The notes: generated by a model not told the origin, from the sequence alone. Positions 1-6,155 are shown, numbered from the stretch's first letter. The stretch is DNA of 7,741 bases from an uncultured Acidobacteriota bacterium (GCA_946480545.1 CAMLKY010000079.1:1-7741); one strand, 5' to 3'. Program-made: numbers and translations.

Positions 1-785
1 TCACGACCATGGGACGTGTCGAGACCAAATGGACGCAGAACGTGGTCGCGCTGTGGGAAGGCCGTGACCCCATCCTGAAAAAGGAGATGGTCGCGATCGG
101 TGCCCATTACGATCACGTCGGGACGAATCCGAATGCACCGGGCGATGACAAGATCTGGAACGGCGCGGACGATGACGGCTCGGGGACGGTTGCCGTGCTG
201 TCTATCGCCGAAGCGTTGGCCAAATCGAACGTTCGTCCTAAGCGCTCGGTCCTGCTCGTCTGGCATGCGGGTGAGGAGAAGGGGTTATGGGGTGCGGAGT
301 ATTTCAACAAGTTTCCGACAGTCGATATAAAGAACGTTATCTCGCAGTTGAATATCGACATGATCGGACGGAGCAGAAAGCCCGGCGATACGAATAAGGC
401 GAACGAGAATCTGACAGGCGAAAATGCGATATACGTGATCGGGTCTGAGATGATGAGCTCGACGCTTGGAGCGATCACGAAGAATACGAACGATGCGTTC
501 TTGAAGATGACGTACGACTACAAGTACGACGATCCGAAAGATCCCGAGCGGTTCTTTTATCGATCGGACCATTTCCACTATGCCGTCAACGGGGTTCCGA
601 TCGCATTCTGGTTTGACGGGGTCCACGAAGATTACCACCAGCCGGGCGACCATGCCGACAAGATCGATTACGCGAAGATGGAAAAAGTAACTCGGACGAT
701 CTTCTTAACGATGTGGGAGCTCTCCGATCTAGCGGTGCGGCCGAAGATCGACAAGCAACTGCCACCGGAATTGACGCAACGGTGA
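1..785 (+). CDS. M28 family zinc metallopeptidase, C-terminal catalytic part (5' end outside window)
   Basis: This is a di-zinc aminopeptidase-type hydrolase of the M28 family, expected to remove N-terminal residues from peptides and usually exported. The frame is open to the left edge, so the true start and any signal peptide or PA domain lie upstream; the ATG at 9 is only an internal Met. Numbering from that Met, the co-catalytic site is complete: His33 in AHYDH, bridging Asp55 in the GADDDGSG motif, Glu89-Glu90 in HAGEEKG (general base plus zinc ligand), Asp117 in NIDMIGR, and His210 in DYHQPGD. The spacing and motifs are typical of secreted M28 peptidases of about 500 aa, of which this would be the second half. 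It ends in TGA at 783-785 and faces a convergent gene. Family assignment is firm; substrate specificity cannot be read from the sequence. Confidence 0.93.
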   Translation, partial: TTMGRVETKWTQNVVALWEGRDPILKKEMVAIGAHYDHVGTNPNAPGDDKIWNGADDDGSGTVAVLSIAEALAKSNVRPKRSVLLVWHAGEEKGLWGAEYFNKFPTVDIKNVISQLNIDMIGRSRKPGDTNKANENLTGENAIYVIGSEMMSSTLGAITKNTNDAFLKMTYDYKYDDPKDPERFFYRSDHFHYAVNGVPIAFWFDGVHEDYHQPGDHADKIDYAKMEKVTRTIFLTMWELSDLAVRPKIDKQLPPELTQR

Positions 786-804
786 GGTGTCGCGGCTAAC
801 TCAA

Positions 805-958
805 GGCAGAAACCCGACCTCTAAGGAGGGGGCAAAGAATTTGGCCCGCGGAATACGCGAAAGGACGCGAAAGAGAATCTCTTTTTCGCGTCCTTTTCGC
901 GTATTTCGCGGGCACCAGTCTTCGGCCCGGGCACCCTCCTAGACGTCGGGTTTCTGCC
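805..958. repeat. Nested long inverted repeat between convergent genes
   Basis: Two inverted repeats sit one inside the other. The outer arms are a perfect 14-bp pair, GGCAGAAACCCGAC at 805-818 and its complement at 945-958. Pairing continues inward imperfectly, with TCTAAGGAGGG near 820-830 matching AGGAGGG-type sequence on the other strand at about 933-943 (one bulged base). The inner arms, 844-875 and 881-913, are about 32 bp long with only two mismatches and one single-base bulge, around a loop of a few bases, and each arm contains the motif CGCGAAA twice. The element fills nearly all of the gap between the M28 gene (stop at 785) and the acidic protein gene (stop at 976). It could act as a two-way transcription terminator and may also be a dispersed REP/MITE-like element. 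Neither role is proven by the sequence alone. Confidence 0.85.
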
Positions 959-975
959 CGCGTTTCGGAACGGGT

Positions 976-2322
976 TCAATTCACTTTCGCCGTTCTCTCA
1001 TTCTCCTGTTGCGTAAGTACGTTGCTAGCTTTCTCGAGAAACCTCGCCATAAGCTCGGTTCGAACCTCGCCGTAGGTCTTCTTTCGAGCCGGCGGTTCGA
1101 CTACGTCCGGGGCTGTTTCAGGTGATAATTCGGCTACCTGTTCGACAGGCGGATTCTCGGTTTGCCCGGGCTCGGCATTCGCCGCAACGCCTTCGCTCTC
1201 AGGCTGTGCAGCGACAGTCTCTTCGTCCGAGCCCTCGATCTCATCGTCGTCCGACTCCCACTGAATACTGATATAGCTATCAGCGACACGGCTTAGCTCA
1301 GCATCCTTTAGTATCGATGCGATCGACCCCATCAGCTCAGCATTCAATGTCACGTCATCTGACCCCTGCCGGAGCCGCTGGATCAGGTTGCTCGCGACCT
1401 CCGAATTTCCCCAACGCTTTACCAGCTCGATCAGCTCACGGTCACCACTTATGTCAGGCGCATTGCTTCCGCTGTTGCCCTCTTCTTCGAAGTCCGGCTT
1501 CTTCGGCATCTCGCGATTGAGCAGGATACGCGTGAGGGCCGTCTTATGCGCTTCGGTTACATTTCGAGCGATCTCCGGGTCGCCGGTCTCGAAAAGAATC
1601 TCTTCTTCGGCTTCTTCAGCTTCTGCGGCCTCGGCCGTCTCGCTCTCGGCTGGTTTCTCTTTCTCATCCTTTGCACGCTCCGCCTCCCAATCCATGTTCT
1701 GGAAACTTTGGAGGAGCTCGAAGGTGCCTTCCCAACGCGTATGCTTATCCTCGGCACAGCGGATCAGCCAGTCGATGATCTTCGCGTGACTCGGTTTGCC
1801 GTTCGCGTACATCCCATTTAGTTCGCGGATGCGCGCCTCGTAGGCGGAAAGCCGGTCGGGTGTCATCTTCTTGATGCCATCCGATGATTCGACCAACTCG
1901 AGCTCTTTAGTTTCGTCGTCGATGACGGTAACAAACAGAAGCACAGCATCGCCGGGTACGATTTCCTCGGTCGGGTCGTCGTCCATCGGCTCATGATATT
2001 CTTCCGAGCTCTCAACGTTCTTGAAACGGTACTCGGTTTCCTTAAGGGTCAGCATCTTCCGCGGCTCACCTTTAAGCGCCGACGAGAGGCTGTAATGCTT
2101 TGTGATCGGAATTACGCGGTAGTCTGCGGTTTCTTCGGTGACCTCACCCTCGACACTTTTTTCGTACCGGCCGATGTAGATCGCGTCCGATCCGGTGTAG
2201 AGCGAGAGGAGCGTTAATGGCATTCGGTCGCCGCATCGAAGTGCGGCGAGAGACTGCGGCGTTAGAAGGGAGCTGAACAGGAGAGCGAACAAAGAAACGG
2301 TTGAAATAACCGACTTCCACAT
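976..2322 (-). CDS. Secreted acidic protein of unknown function, 448 aa
   Basis: I do not recognise a family. The longest frame starts at 2397, but the start is best placed at the ATG at 2322. It has GAAGGAG 8 nt upstream, and the protein then begins with a classic signal peptide (MWKS, hydrophobic core about residues 5-20, likely cleavage near residue 26-27). The mature N-terminal domain (about 28-165) has a beta-rich look, with segments such as SDAIYIGRY and AVLLFVTVID. A helical region follows (about 155-345), interrupted by a Glu/Ala-rich stretch at 217-243. The tail at 357-411 is Asp/Glu/Pro-rich and probably disordered, followed by a basic helical end. There are only two cysteines, Cys30 and Cys189. 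The opening 'Cys ... SDAIYIGRY' loosely recalls netrin/TIMP-like domains, but this is too weak for assignment. The gene follows rsmI by 124 nt and may share its transcript or have its own weak promoter (possible TTGTCA-N17-CGAAAT upstream). Confidence 0.8.
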   Translation of the reverse strand: MWKSVISTVSLFALLFSSLLTPQSLAALRCGDRMPLTLLSLYTGSDAIYIGRYEKSVEGEVTEETADYRVIPITKHYSLSSALKGEPRKMLTLKETEYRFKNVESSEEYHEPMDDDPTEEIVPGDAVLLFVTVIDDETKELELVESSDGIKKMTPDRLSAYEARIRELNGMYANGKPSHAKIIDWLIRCAEDKHTRWEGTFELLQSFQNMDWEAERAKDEKEKPAESETAEAAEAEEAEEEILFETGDPEIARNVTEAHKTALTRILLNREMPKKPDFEEEGNSGSNAPDISGDRELIELVKRWGNSEVASNLIQRLRQGSDDVTLNAELMGSIASILKDAELSRVADSYISIQWESDDDEIEGSDEETVAAQPESEGVAANAEPGQTENPPVEQVAELSPETAPDVVEPPARKKTYGEVRTELMARFLEKASNVLTQQENERTAKVN

Positions 2323-2330
2323 AAGAGAAA

Positions 2331-2337
2331 CTCCTTC
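2331..2337 (-). promoter_or_regulatory. Shine-Dalgarno site that fixes the start at 2322
   Basis: On the minus strand GAAGGAG lies 8 nt before the ATG at 2322. No comparable site precedes the longer-frame ATG at 2397, and only the shorter start puts a signal peptide at the N-terminus. Confidence 0.75.
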
Positions 2338-2446
2338 AAATTGAAATGTGCCGTTAGCCTGCTGCTTAAGAATCGGCAAATCAAACATACGTTGCATCCA
2401 CCGAAGACTTTATTTCGTTAAGACACCGGCCGCGTGACAAAGTTCC

Positions 2447-3277
2447 TCATTTCTTCTCAGACTGGAAGATCCGATAGGCTTCGGACTTGCTCAGCCCAAA
2501 CTCCCTGGCCACTATTTTCAATGCGGCCTTTTGATCGATCCCCCCGCCGATTAACTCCGCGAGTCGGTCTGTCAACGATGACGATGTGCGGCCCGTTGCC
2601 GCCACGTTTCCCCGGTCGATGATTAGAACGAACTCGCCCTTAAAAGTTGCGGAAGAAAATGTCGAGTTTAGCTCCGACAGCGTCCCCCGCTCGAACTGCT
2701 CATGGAGCTTAGTGATCTCGCGTGCGACGACTGCCTGGCGATCACCCAGGGTCTCCAGACAGTCGGCGATCGAAGCTGCGATCCGCCGAGGCGATTCATA
2801 AAAGACCAGCGTTGCCTGGAGCCCGGAAACCTCCTGGAGGCGTCGGCGGCGATCGCTCTTCTTCGATGGCAGGAACCCGCCGTAAAAAACACTATCGGTC
2901 GGAAGGCCCGAAGCGATCAAAGCATTGACGAAGGCCACGGCGCCGGGGATCGGCACGACCGCCATGCCGCTTTCGATCGCCCTTCGTACAACTCTAAAGC
3001 TCGGGTCGGAGATCCCCGGTGTGCCGGCATCAGAAACGACGGCGACCGACGTGCCGCTCAAAAGAAGCTCCAGCAGCTCGTCAGCCCGCTCCGCCTCGTT
3101 ATGTTCGTGATAGCTGATAAGCCGGTTTGTGATCTGGAAATGATTCAGCAGCTTTCGGGTATGGCGGGTATCTTCACAAGCGATCACACCGACCGTCTTC
3201 AGGGTCTCGACCGCGCGAAAGGTCATGTCCTGCAGGTTTCCGATGGGGGTCGCGACAAGGTACAGAGTTCCGGGCAT
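2447..3277 (-). CDS. rsmI: 16S rRNA (cytidine(1402)-2'-O)-methyltransferase RsmI
   Basis: RsmI uses S-adenosylmethionine to methylate the 2'-OH of C1402 in the decoding centre of 16S rRNA, which helps start-codon fidelity. The 276-aa protein is full length (the E. coli enzyme is slightly longer). It opens with LYLVATPIGNLQDMT (residues 5-19), the hallmark of the family. Next come ACEDTRHTRKLL (33-44), the SAM-binding VVSDAGTPGISDPS (80-93), the VPIPGA loop (108-113), FYGGFLP (131-137) and VFYESPRR (158-165). The C-terminal segment at about 234-272, LAELIGGGIDQKAALKIVA and onward, is the small helical domain seen in RsmI proteins. The start is set by the LYLVATP N-terminus. No strong Shine-Dalgarno site precedes it, and the candidate promoter lies so close that the mRNA leader would be only about 8 nt. 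The identification is secure. Confidence 0.97.
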   Translation of the reverse strand: MPGTLYLVATPIGNLQDMTFRAVETLKTVGVIACEDTRHTRKLLNHFQITNRLISYHEHNEAERADELLELLLSGTSVAVVSDAGTPGISDPSFRVVRRAIESGMAVVPIPGAVAFVNALIASGLPTDSVFYGGFLPSKKSDRRRRLQEVSGLQATLVFYESPRRIAASIADCLETLGDRQAVVAREITKLHEQFERGTLSELNSTFSSATFKGEFVLIIDRGNVAATGRTSSSLTDRLAELIGGGIDQKAALKIVAREFGLSKSEAYRIFQSEKK

Positions 3278-3291
3278 AGATTGGATTGTCT

Positions 3292-3320
3292 AACATAAAG
3301 GGCCGAATACCCGAACTCAA
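3292..3320 (-). promoter_or_regulatory. Candidate sigma70-type promoter for rsmI
   Basis: On the minus strand TTGAGT (3320-3315) is followed after exactly 17 bp by TATGTT (3297-3292). Each box matches its consensus at four of six positions. It sits just beyond the terminator of the upstream gene and just before the rsmI ATG, so the predicted leader is very short. Position supports it; sequence match is only moderate. Confidence 0.35.
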
Positions 3321-3327
3321 CGAATGC

Positions 3328-3360
3328 AAAAACAAAAGCCCCGGCCAGTGCGACCGGGGC
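3328..3360 (-). terminator. Rho-independent terminator of the 191-aa secreted protein gene
   Basis: On the minus strand a stem of GCCCCGG with CCGGGGC (extendable to nine pairs with one G-T wobble, loop about 5 nt, 3360-3338) is followed directly by TTTTGTTTTT (3337-3328). It begins 24 nt after the TAA at 3385. The T-tract is only on this side, so it acts on minus-strand transcription. Confidence 0.9.
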
Positions 3361-3384
3361 TTGAGAGCAAAGTATGGATCTGCC

Positions 3385-3960
3385 TTAGAAGGGCAGCGGG
3401 AACGGAACGCGGTTGCGCCAGTCACCGTTACGGTTTCGATTGCCGCGACCGTTGTAGTAGTCGAGTCCATACGCATCCGCGAGCACGCGAAGGTCATAGC
3501 TGATCTGATTCCAGTCGTTGGAACCATTTCGGCCTCTGCCTCCGCCGCCGTACATATACGATTCGATCTGCGAACCGATATCCAGAACGCGACGAGCCTC
3601 ATCGCGGCTGCCATTCAGGTTACGGCCATTGCCGTATTCGTCGGCGAGATCGTTGGTCGCACGAGCAAACCGGTCGGCGAGCTCTTCGAGATTATCGAAG
3701 CGGTCTCGACGGTTGTACCGATCGTCGCGACGATCGTCGATGCGATCAAGGCGTCGCTCGAAGTTGCGGGCACGGTTTTTTAGGTTCTGGATCGTGCCGC
3801 GAATATTCCGGTTATAGCGGCTATTTCCGTAGTTATCGTTACGGCCATAATAATCGTCGTCCCGATCGCGATCACGCCGCTGGGCCGACGCATCAGAGGG
3901 CAGGGCCAGCACAAAAAGTGCGAGGGCAAAGATCGAAGCTAATTTGGTAAATCCTTTCAT
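3385..3960 (-). CDS. Secreted Arg/Asn/Asp-rich helical protein of unknown function, 191 aa
   Basis: The protein starts with a clear signal peptide (MKGFTKLASIF, hydrophobic to about residue 20, cleavage after ASA at 24-26). TAGGAG 6 nt upstream of the ATG confirms the start. The mature part opens with a low-complexity Arg/Asp/Asn/Tyr stretch (27-53). Four probable amphipathic helices follow: about 54-75, 88-108, 118-137 and 148-163, the last containing NDWNQISYDLRVLADAYGL. The tail is Gly/Arg/Asn-rich and ends in VPFPLPF. From memory, exported proteins of Blastocatellia-type acidobacteria carry the same helical layout (an ...ATNDL... helix, then VL-x-x-G-x-x-I-x-x-(F/Y)-M, then DW-x-x-(I/L)-x-x-DL-x-x-LA-x-x-Y). 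I know no function for it. There are no cysteines and no catalytic motif. The gene stands alone, with a long upstream gap and its own terminator. Confidence 0.85.
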   Translation of the reverse strand: MKGFTKLASIFALALFVLALPSDASAQRRDRDRDDDYYGRNDNYGNSRYNRNIRGTIQNLKNRARNFERRLDRIDDRRDDRYNRRDRFDNLEELADRFARATNDLADEYGNGRNLNGSRDEARRVLDIGSQIESYMYGGGGRGRNGSNDWNQISYDLRVLADAYGLDYYNGRGNRNRNGDWRNRVPFPLPF

Positions 3961-4061
3961 AACTTTCTCCTACAAGGTAATAAGTAGTACAGAGGTCAAC
4001 GCCGCTGCTTTCGTTCCAAACCCTTCCTGCTTCCGCGTTGCCGCCGCGGCTCAAAGCAATG

Positions 4062-4070
4062 ATTATGCCA
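4062..4070 (-). promoter_or_regulatory. Candidate extended -10 promoter for the 191-aa protein gene
   Basis: The minus strand reads TGGCATAAT, an extended -10 box with five of six matches to TATAAT. There is no good -35 box, but an AT-rich tract (4107-4125) lies about 40 bp further upstream, where an UP element would sit. The implied leader is about 95 nt. This is a weak call. Confidence 0.3.
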
Positions 4071-4207
4071 GCACGCTCCGAGTCAGGCTGCGATAAACTA
4101 TCTGTTGCAATAATTTAATTTAATCCTTCAGGGCGCGGGCTTGCGACGGCCGGATCGACGATTTACGTGCGCAAATGGTAGGGCGCACTGACGAGAAGGT
4201 TGAGCGC

Positions 4208-4242
4208 AAAACGGCGGCGCCGATCAGAATTCGAGCGCCGCC
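4208..4242 (-). terminator. Probable terminator of the S8 protease gene
   Basis: On the minus strand a perfect 8-bp GC stem, GGCGGCGC (4242-4235) with GCGCCGCC (4220-4213), encloses a 14-nt loop and begins 12 nt after the TGA at 4255. It is followed by GTTTTG, so the T-tract is short (four T). Placement and stem are good and the tail is weak. Confidence 0.6.
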
Positions 4243-4254
4243 ATTAGAGCGAGA

Positions 4255-5688
4255 TCAGTGGCCGCTGGCCGCGATGCCGAGCGCCTGCGCGGCGCATAGT
4301 CGTCCGCCCGTGGACACCTTTCCGCGGAGCGAATCGAGATCATCGGCCGAACCAAGGATCCGTTCGCGGAGCTTGGCGACCGAAAGGTTCGGCTCGCTCG
4401 CCAGTATCAGAGCTGCTACACCCGAAACCTGCGGAGCCGCCATCGATGTTCCCGACGCCTCTCGATACGAATTGTTCAGCCAGGTCGAGAGAATGTCACG
4501 CCCCGGCGCCGCGATGTGCACGGTCTTGACACCGAAGTTCGAGAACGAGGTCATCGAATCGGTCCGATCCATGGCCGCCACGCTGATCACATTCGGGAGG
4601 TTGTAATTCGAGGGATAGTGAGCACGCCTGTCATTGTCGGTGCCGTTGTTTCCCGCAGCCGCAACGAACAAAATTCCCTGCTCGCCCGCCGCACGGATCG
4701 CGTCCTCAAGTGCCCGCGAATATTGGGTCGATCCCCAGCTCGCGTTGATGACGCGGACATTGACGCCTTTCTGCTTGCGGTCGATCGCGTAATTGATCGC
4801 CTCGATCGCGTTCTTTGTCGTTCCGAAGCCACCCCGACCAAGGAACTTCAGCGGCATGATACGCACGTTCCAATTGATCCCTGCGATGCCCTCGCTGTTG
4901 TTACCCTCGGCGCCGATAATGCCTGCGCAGTGCGTTCCGTGGCCGTTGTCATCCATCGGATCACCGGCGTCGGCGTTCGCATCGAAACCCTGCACGTCGT
5001 CAAAGCTGCCCAGCTCATCATCCGCATACGGCGGTATCGAGTCAGGTCGCGACCACATGTTGGAAACGAGATCTTTGTGATTGTAGTCGACGCCGCTGTC
5101 GAGCACGGCAACAACCACCTTTTCGCTGCCGTGAGTTTTCGCCCATGCGTTCAAGGCATCGATGTCAGCACGCTCGCGCCCACCATTCTGCCCCAGATTA
5201 TTGAGAGCCCACTGCTGATCGAACTGAGGATCGTTTGGCTCGCCCGACCCGCGGCGATAGACGAGATCGCGACGCGAAACTTCTTCAGAAGGCTGATCAA
5301 GACGGATCTCATAATTGGGATGTGCGTACTCGACCAGCGCCGAATGGGCCGACGCATAGTAGGCAGCAGTCGCCTCAGCGTCTGCGTTATCGAGATCGTC
5401 GATCGAGACCAAACCGCTGACCGATTCGATCTCGTCTTCGAGGACGTCGTTCTGACGAGCAGCGAGCTTCTTTATCTCACTGAGGCTGACTCCCTGCTTG
5501 AAACGTACGAGTATCTCAGGACCTGCTGAGCTCGCGGGTGAAGGAAGCTTCGGCTTGGTGGCATTCTTCATCGCCGTCTTGCCGGCCTGAAGTGAATTTT
5601 CCCATTTTCGTATCTGACCCATCACGGCTGCGAGGGTGATGAGGACCACCGCGATGCCAACGTGTACCCAAATATTATTGCGATTCAT
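4255..5688 (-). CDS. Membrane-anchored subtilisin-like serine protease (peptidase family S8), 477 aa
   Basis: This is an exported serine endopeptidase. The frame is open from 5757, but the ATG at 5688 is preferred: GAGGT lies 7 nt upstream, and the longer form would overlap the preceding gene and bury the membrane segment. Residues 6-25 form a hydrophobic segment (signal peptide or anchor). Residues about 56-130 look like an inhibitor-I9-type propeptide (EILVRFKQGVSL ... ALVEYAHPNYEI). The linker PNDPQFDQQWALNNLGQ (151-167) is typical of fervidolysin-like and other bacterial S8 enzymes. The triad is intact: Asp197 in VLDSGVD, His250 in NGHGTHCAG, Ser415 in SGTSMAAPQ; Asn347 in AAAGNNG is the oxyanion residue. 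The protein stops about 60 residues after the catalytic serine, with no PPC, beta-sandwich or sorting domain. It is probably co-transcribed with the small gene 31 nt upstream. Substrate is unknown. Confidence 0.95.
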   Translation of the reverse strand: MNRNNIWVHVGIAVVLITLAAVMGQIRKWENSLQAGKTAMKNATKPKLPSPASSAGPEILVRFKQGVSLSEIKKLAARQNDVLEDEIESVSGLVSIDDLDNADAEATAAYYASAHSALVEYAHPNYEIRLDQPSEEVSRRDLVYRRGSGEPNDPQFDQQWALNNLGQNGGRERADIDALNAWAKTHGSEKVVVAVLDSGVDYNHKDLVSNMWSRPDSIPPYADDELGSFDDVQGFDANADAGDPMDDNGHGTHCAGIIGAEGNNSEGIAGINWNVRIMPLKFLGRGGFGTTKNAIEAINYAIDRKQKGVNVRVINASWGSTQYSRALEDAIRAAGEQGILFVAAAGNNGTDNDRRAHYPSNYNLPNVISVAAMDRTDSMTSFSNFGVKTVHIAAPGRDILSTWLNNSYREASGTSMAAPQVSGVAALILASEPNLSVAKLRERILGSADDLDSLRGKVSTGGRLCAAQALGIAASGH

Positions 5689-5695
5689 TTGTACT

Positions 5696-5701
5696 ACCTC
5701 T
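5696..5701 (-). promoter_or_regulatory. Shine-Dalgarno site that fixes the protease start at 5688
   Basis: AGAGGT on the minus strand ends 7 nt before the ATG at 5688. It lies after the stop of the preceding small gene (5720), which fits translation of a second cistron. Confidence 0.65.
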
Positions 5702-5719
5702 ATCGCTGAAAAAATGTCA

Positions 5720-5998
5720 TCACTGAATAACGTGATTCTGTCCTTGAAAATCGACAAGCCTCAACTGGTACTTGTCGGCACGGTATTCGTACCTGTCGCC
5801 GTTTACACCAAGCTCGATCTGCCAGCCCGAGGAGATCATCTGGGCAGACATTTCACCGTCGACGGCGGCTCCCAACGACATATCGGGAAAGTCCGTCTCC
5901 GTAACCGCAAGCTCCTGGACATCGGCAGCGTCGACTCCGAGGCGTCCCGCCAGGTCTTGTTTTGCCGCGTCCGCAGCAGTGTCTCGTGTAAACGCCAT
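5720..5998 (-). CDS. Small protein of unknown function with a PD-SLG / SGW / YEYR-type domain, 92 aa
   Basis: The protein has an N-terminal helix (DTAADAAKQDLAGRLGVDAADV, about residues 6-27). A short beta-rich part follows, with LAVTETDFPDMSLGA (30-44), SAQMISSGWQIELGV (51-65) and DRYEYRAD (68-75). From memory, this order matches a small uncharacterised domain found in exported proteins of Chloroflexi and cyanobacteria: DLAxRLGV, then WPDxSLG, then a (T/S)PG(Y/W)xI segment, then YxYxxD. No signal peptide, lipobox or cysteine is visible here, so the location is unclear. The start is uncertain. A GTG at 6076 would give 118 aa, but I prefer the ATG at 5998, because the domain begins there and a candidate promoter (6018-6046) falls inside the longer form. 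It lies 31 nt before the S8 protease gene, suggesting a shared transcript and possibly a protease partner; that link is inference. Confidence 0.7.
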   Translation of the reverse strand: MAFTRDTAADAAKQDLAGRLGVDAADVQELAVTETDFPDMSLGAAVDGEMSAQMISSGWQIELGVNGDRYEYRADKYQLRLVDFQGQNHVIQ

Positions 5999-6017
5999 AA
6001 TACCGTCCGGTTTCAAG

Positions 6018-6046
6018 ATTTTGATATTTTTACGAGACTTAGTCAA
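6018..6046 (-). promoter_or_regulatory. Candidate sigma70-type promoter for the small protein and protease pair
   Basis: On the minus strand TTGACT (6046-6041, five of six matches) is followed after 17 bp by CAAAAT (6023-6018, four of six). The predicted leader before the ATG at 5998 is about 14 nt. The match is moderate, but the position fits a 5998 start and a unit separate from DUF2085. Confidence 0.4.
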
Positions 6047-6155
6047 TAAATGTTCGACGCCGAAAACACCCGCCACGCGGCCCGCAAAATTCCATGTGAT
6101 CAGACTGAATAATGGCGTCCGCGACCTGTATTAAAAGCACTTTTCGCGCGAACGC

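Larger units (their letters stand above)
3961..4254. other. Intergenic region between the protease gene and the 191-aa protein gene
   Basis: I see no gene in this 294-bp gap. It holds, in minus-strand order: the protease terminator hairpin (4213-4242); a second small perfect inverted repeat, GTGCGC at 4167-4172 with GCGCAC at 4183-4188, of unclear role; an AT-rich tract with repeated AATTTA units (about 4107-4125); a candidate extended -10 box (4062-4070); and the TAGGAG ribosome binding site at 3967-3972. The stretch between the -10 box and the ribosome binding site would be a leader of about 95 nt, in which I find no recognisable riboswitch. Confidence 0.6.

Noticed and set aside
844..913. 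Inner repeats with CGCGAAA units as a CRISPR-like array
   Set aside because: The units are arms of one inverted repeat, not regularly spaced direct repeats with unique spacers, and no cas gene is near.
2323..2397. N-terminal extension of the acidic protein to the ATG at 2397
   Set aside because: It would put 25 polar residues in front of an obvious signal peptide and ignore the strong GAAGGAG site just before 2322.
2702..3298. Plus-strand open frame of 198 codons over rsmI
   Set aside because: It is antisense to the well-conserved rsmI. Its translation is rich in Arg/Asp without structure and matches no family I know.
3286..3783. Plus-strand open frame of 165 codons with Val/Ile/Ala-rich translation
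   Set aside because: The apparent hydrophobic character comes from reading Arg/Asp/Asn codons of the 191-aa gene backwards. It also begins across that gene's terminator.
4516..5529. Long plus-strand open frame of 337 codons opposite the S8 protease
   Set aside because: It lies fully antisense to a gene with an intact catalytic triad. It has no recognisable motif or ribosome binding site, and its open length is explained by the codon bias of the real gene on the other strand.
5689..5757. N-terminal extension of the S8 protease to 5757
   Set aside because: It would overlap the end of the preceding small gene, lacks a good ribosome binding site, and would bury the membrane segment behind 23 extra residues.
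6141..6150. Self-complementary TTCGCGCGAA-like sequence just after the DUF2085 stop
   Set aside because: The palindrome leaves no room for a hairpin loop and is not followed by a proper T-tract, so I do not call it a terminator.
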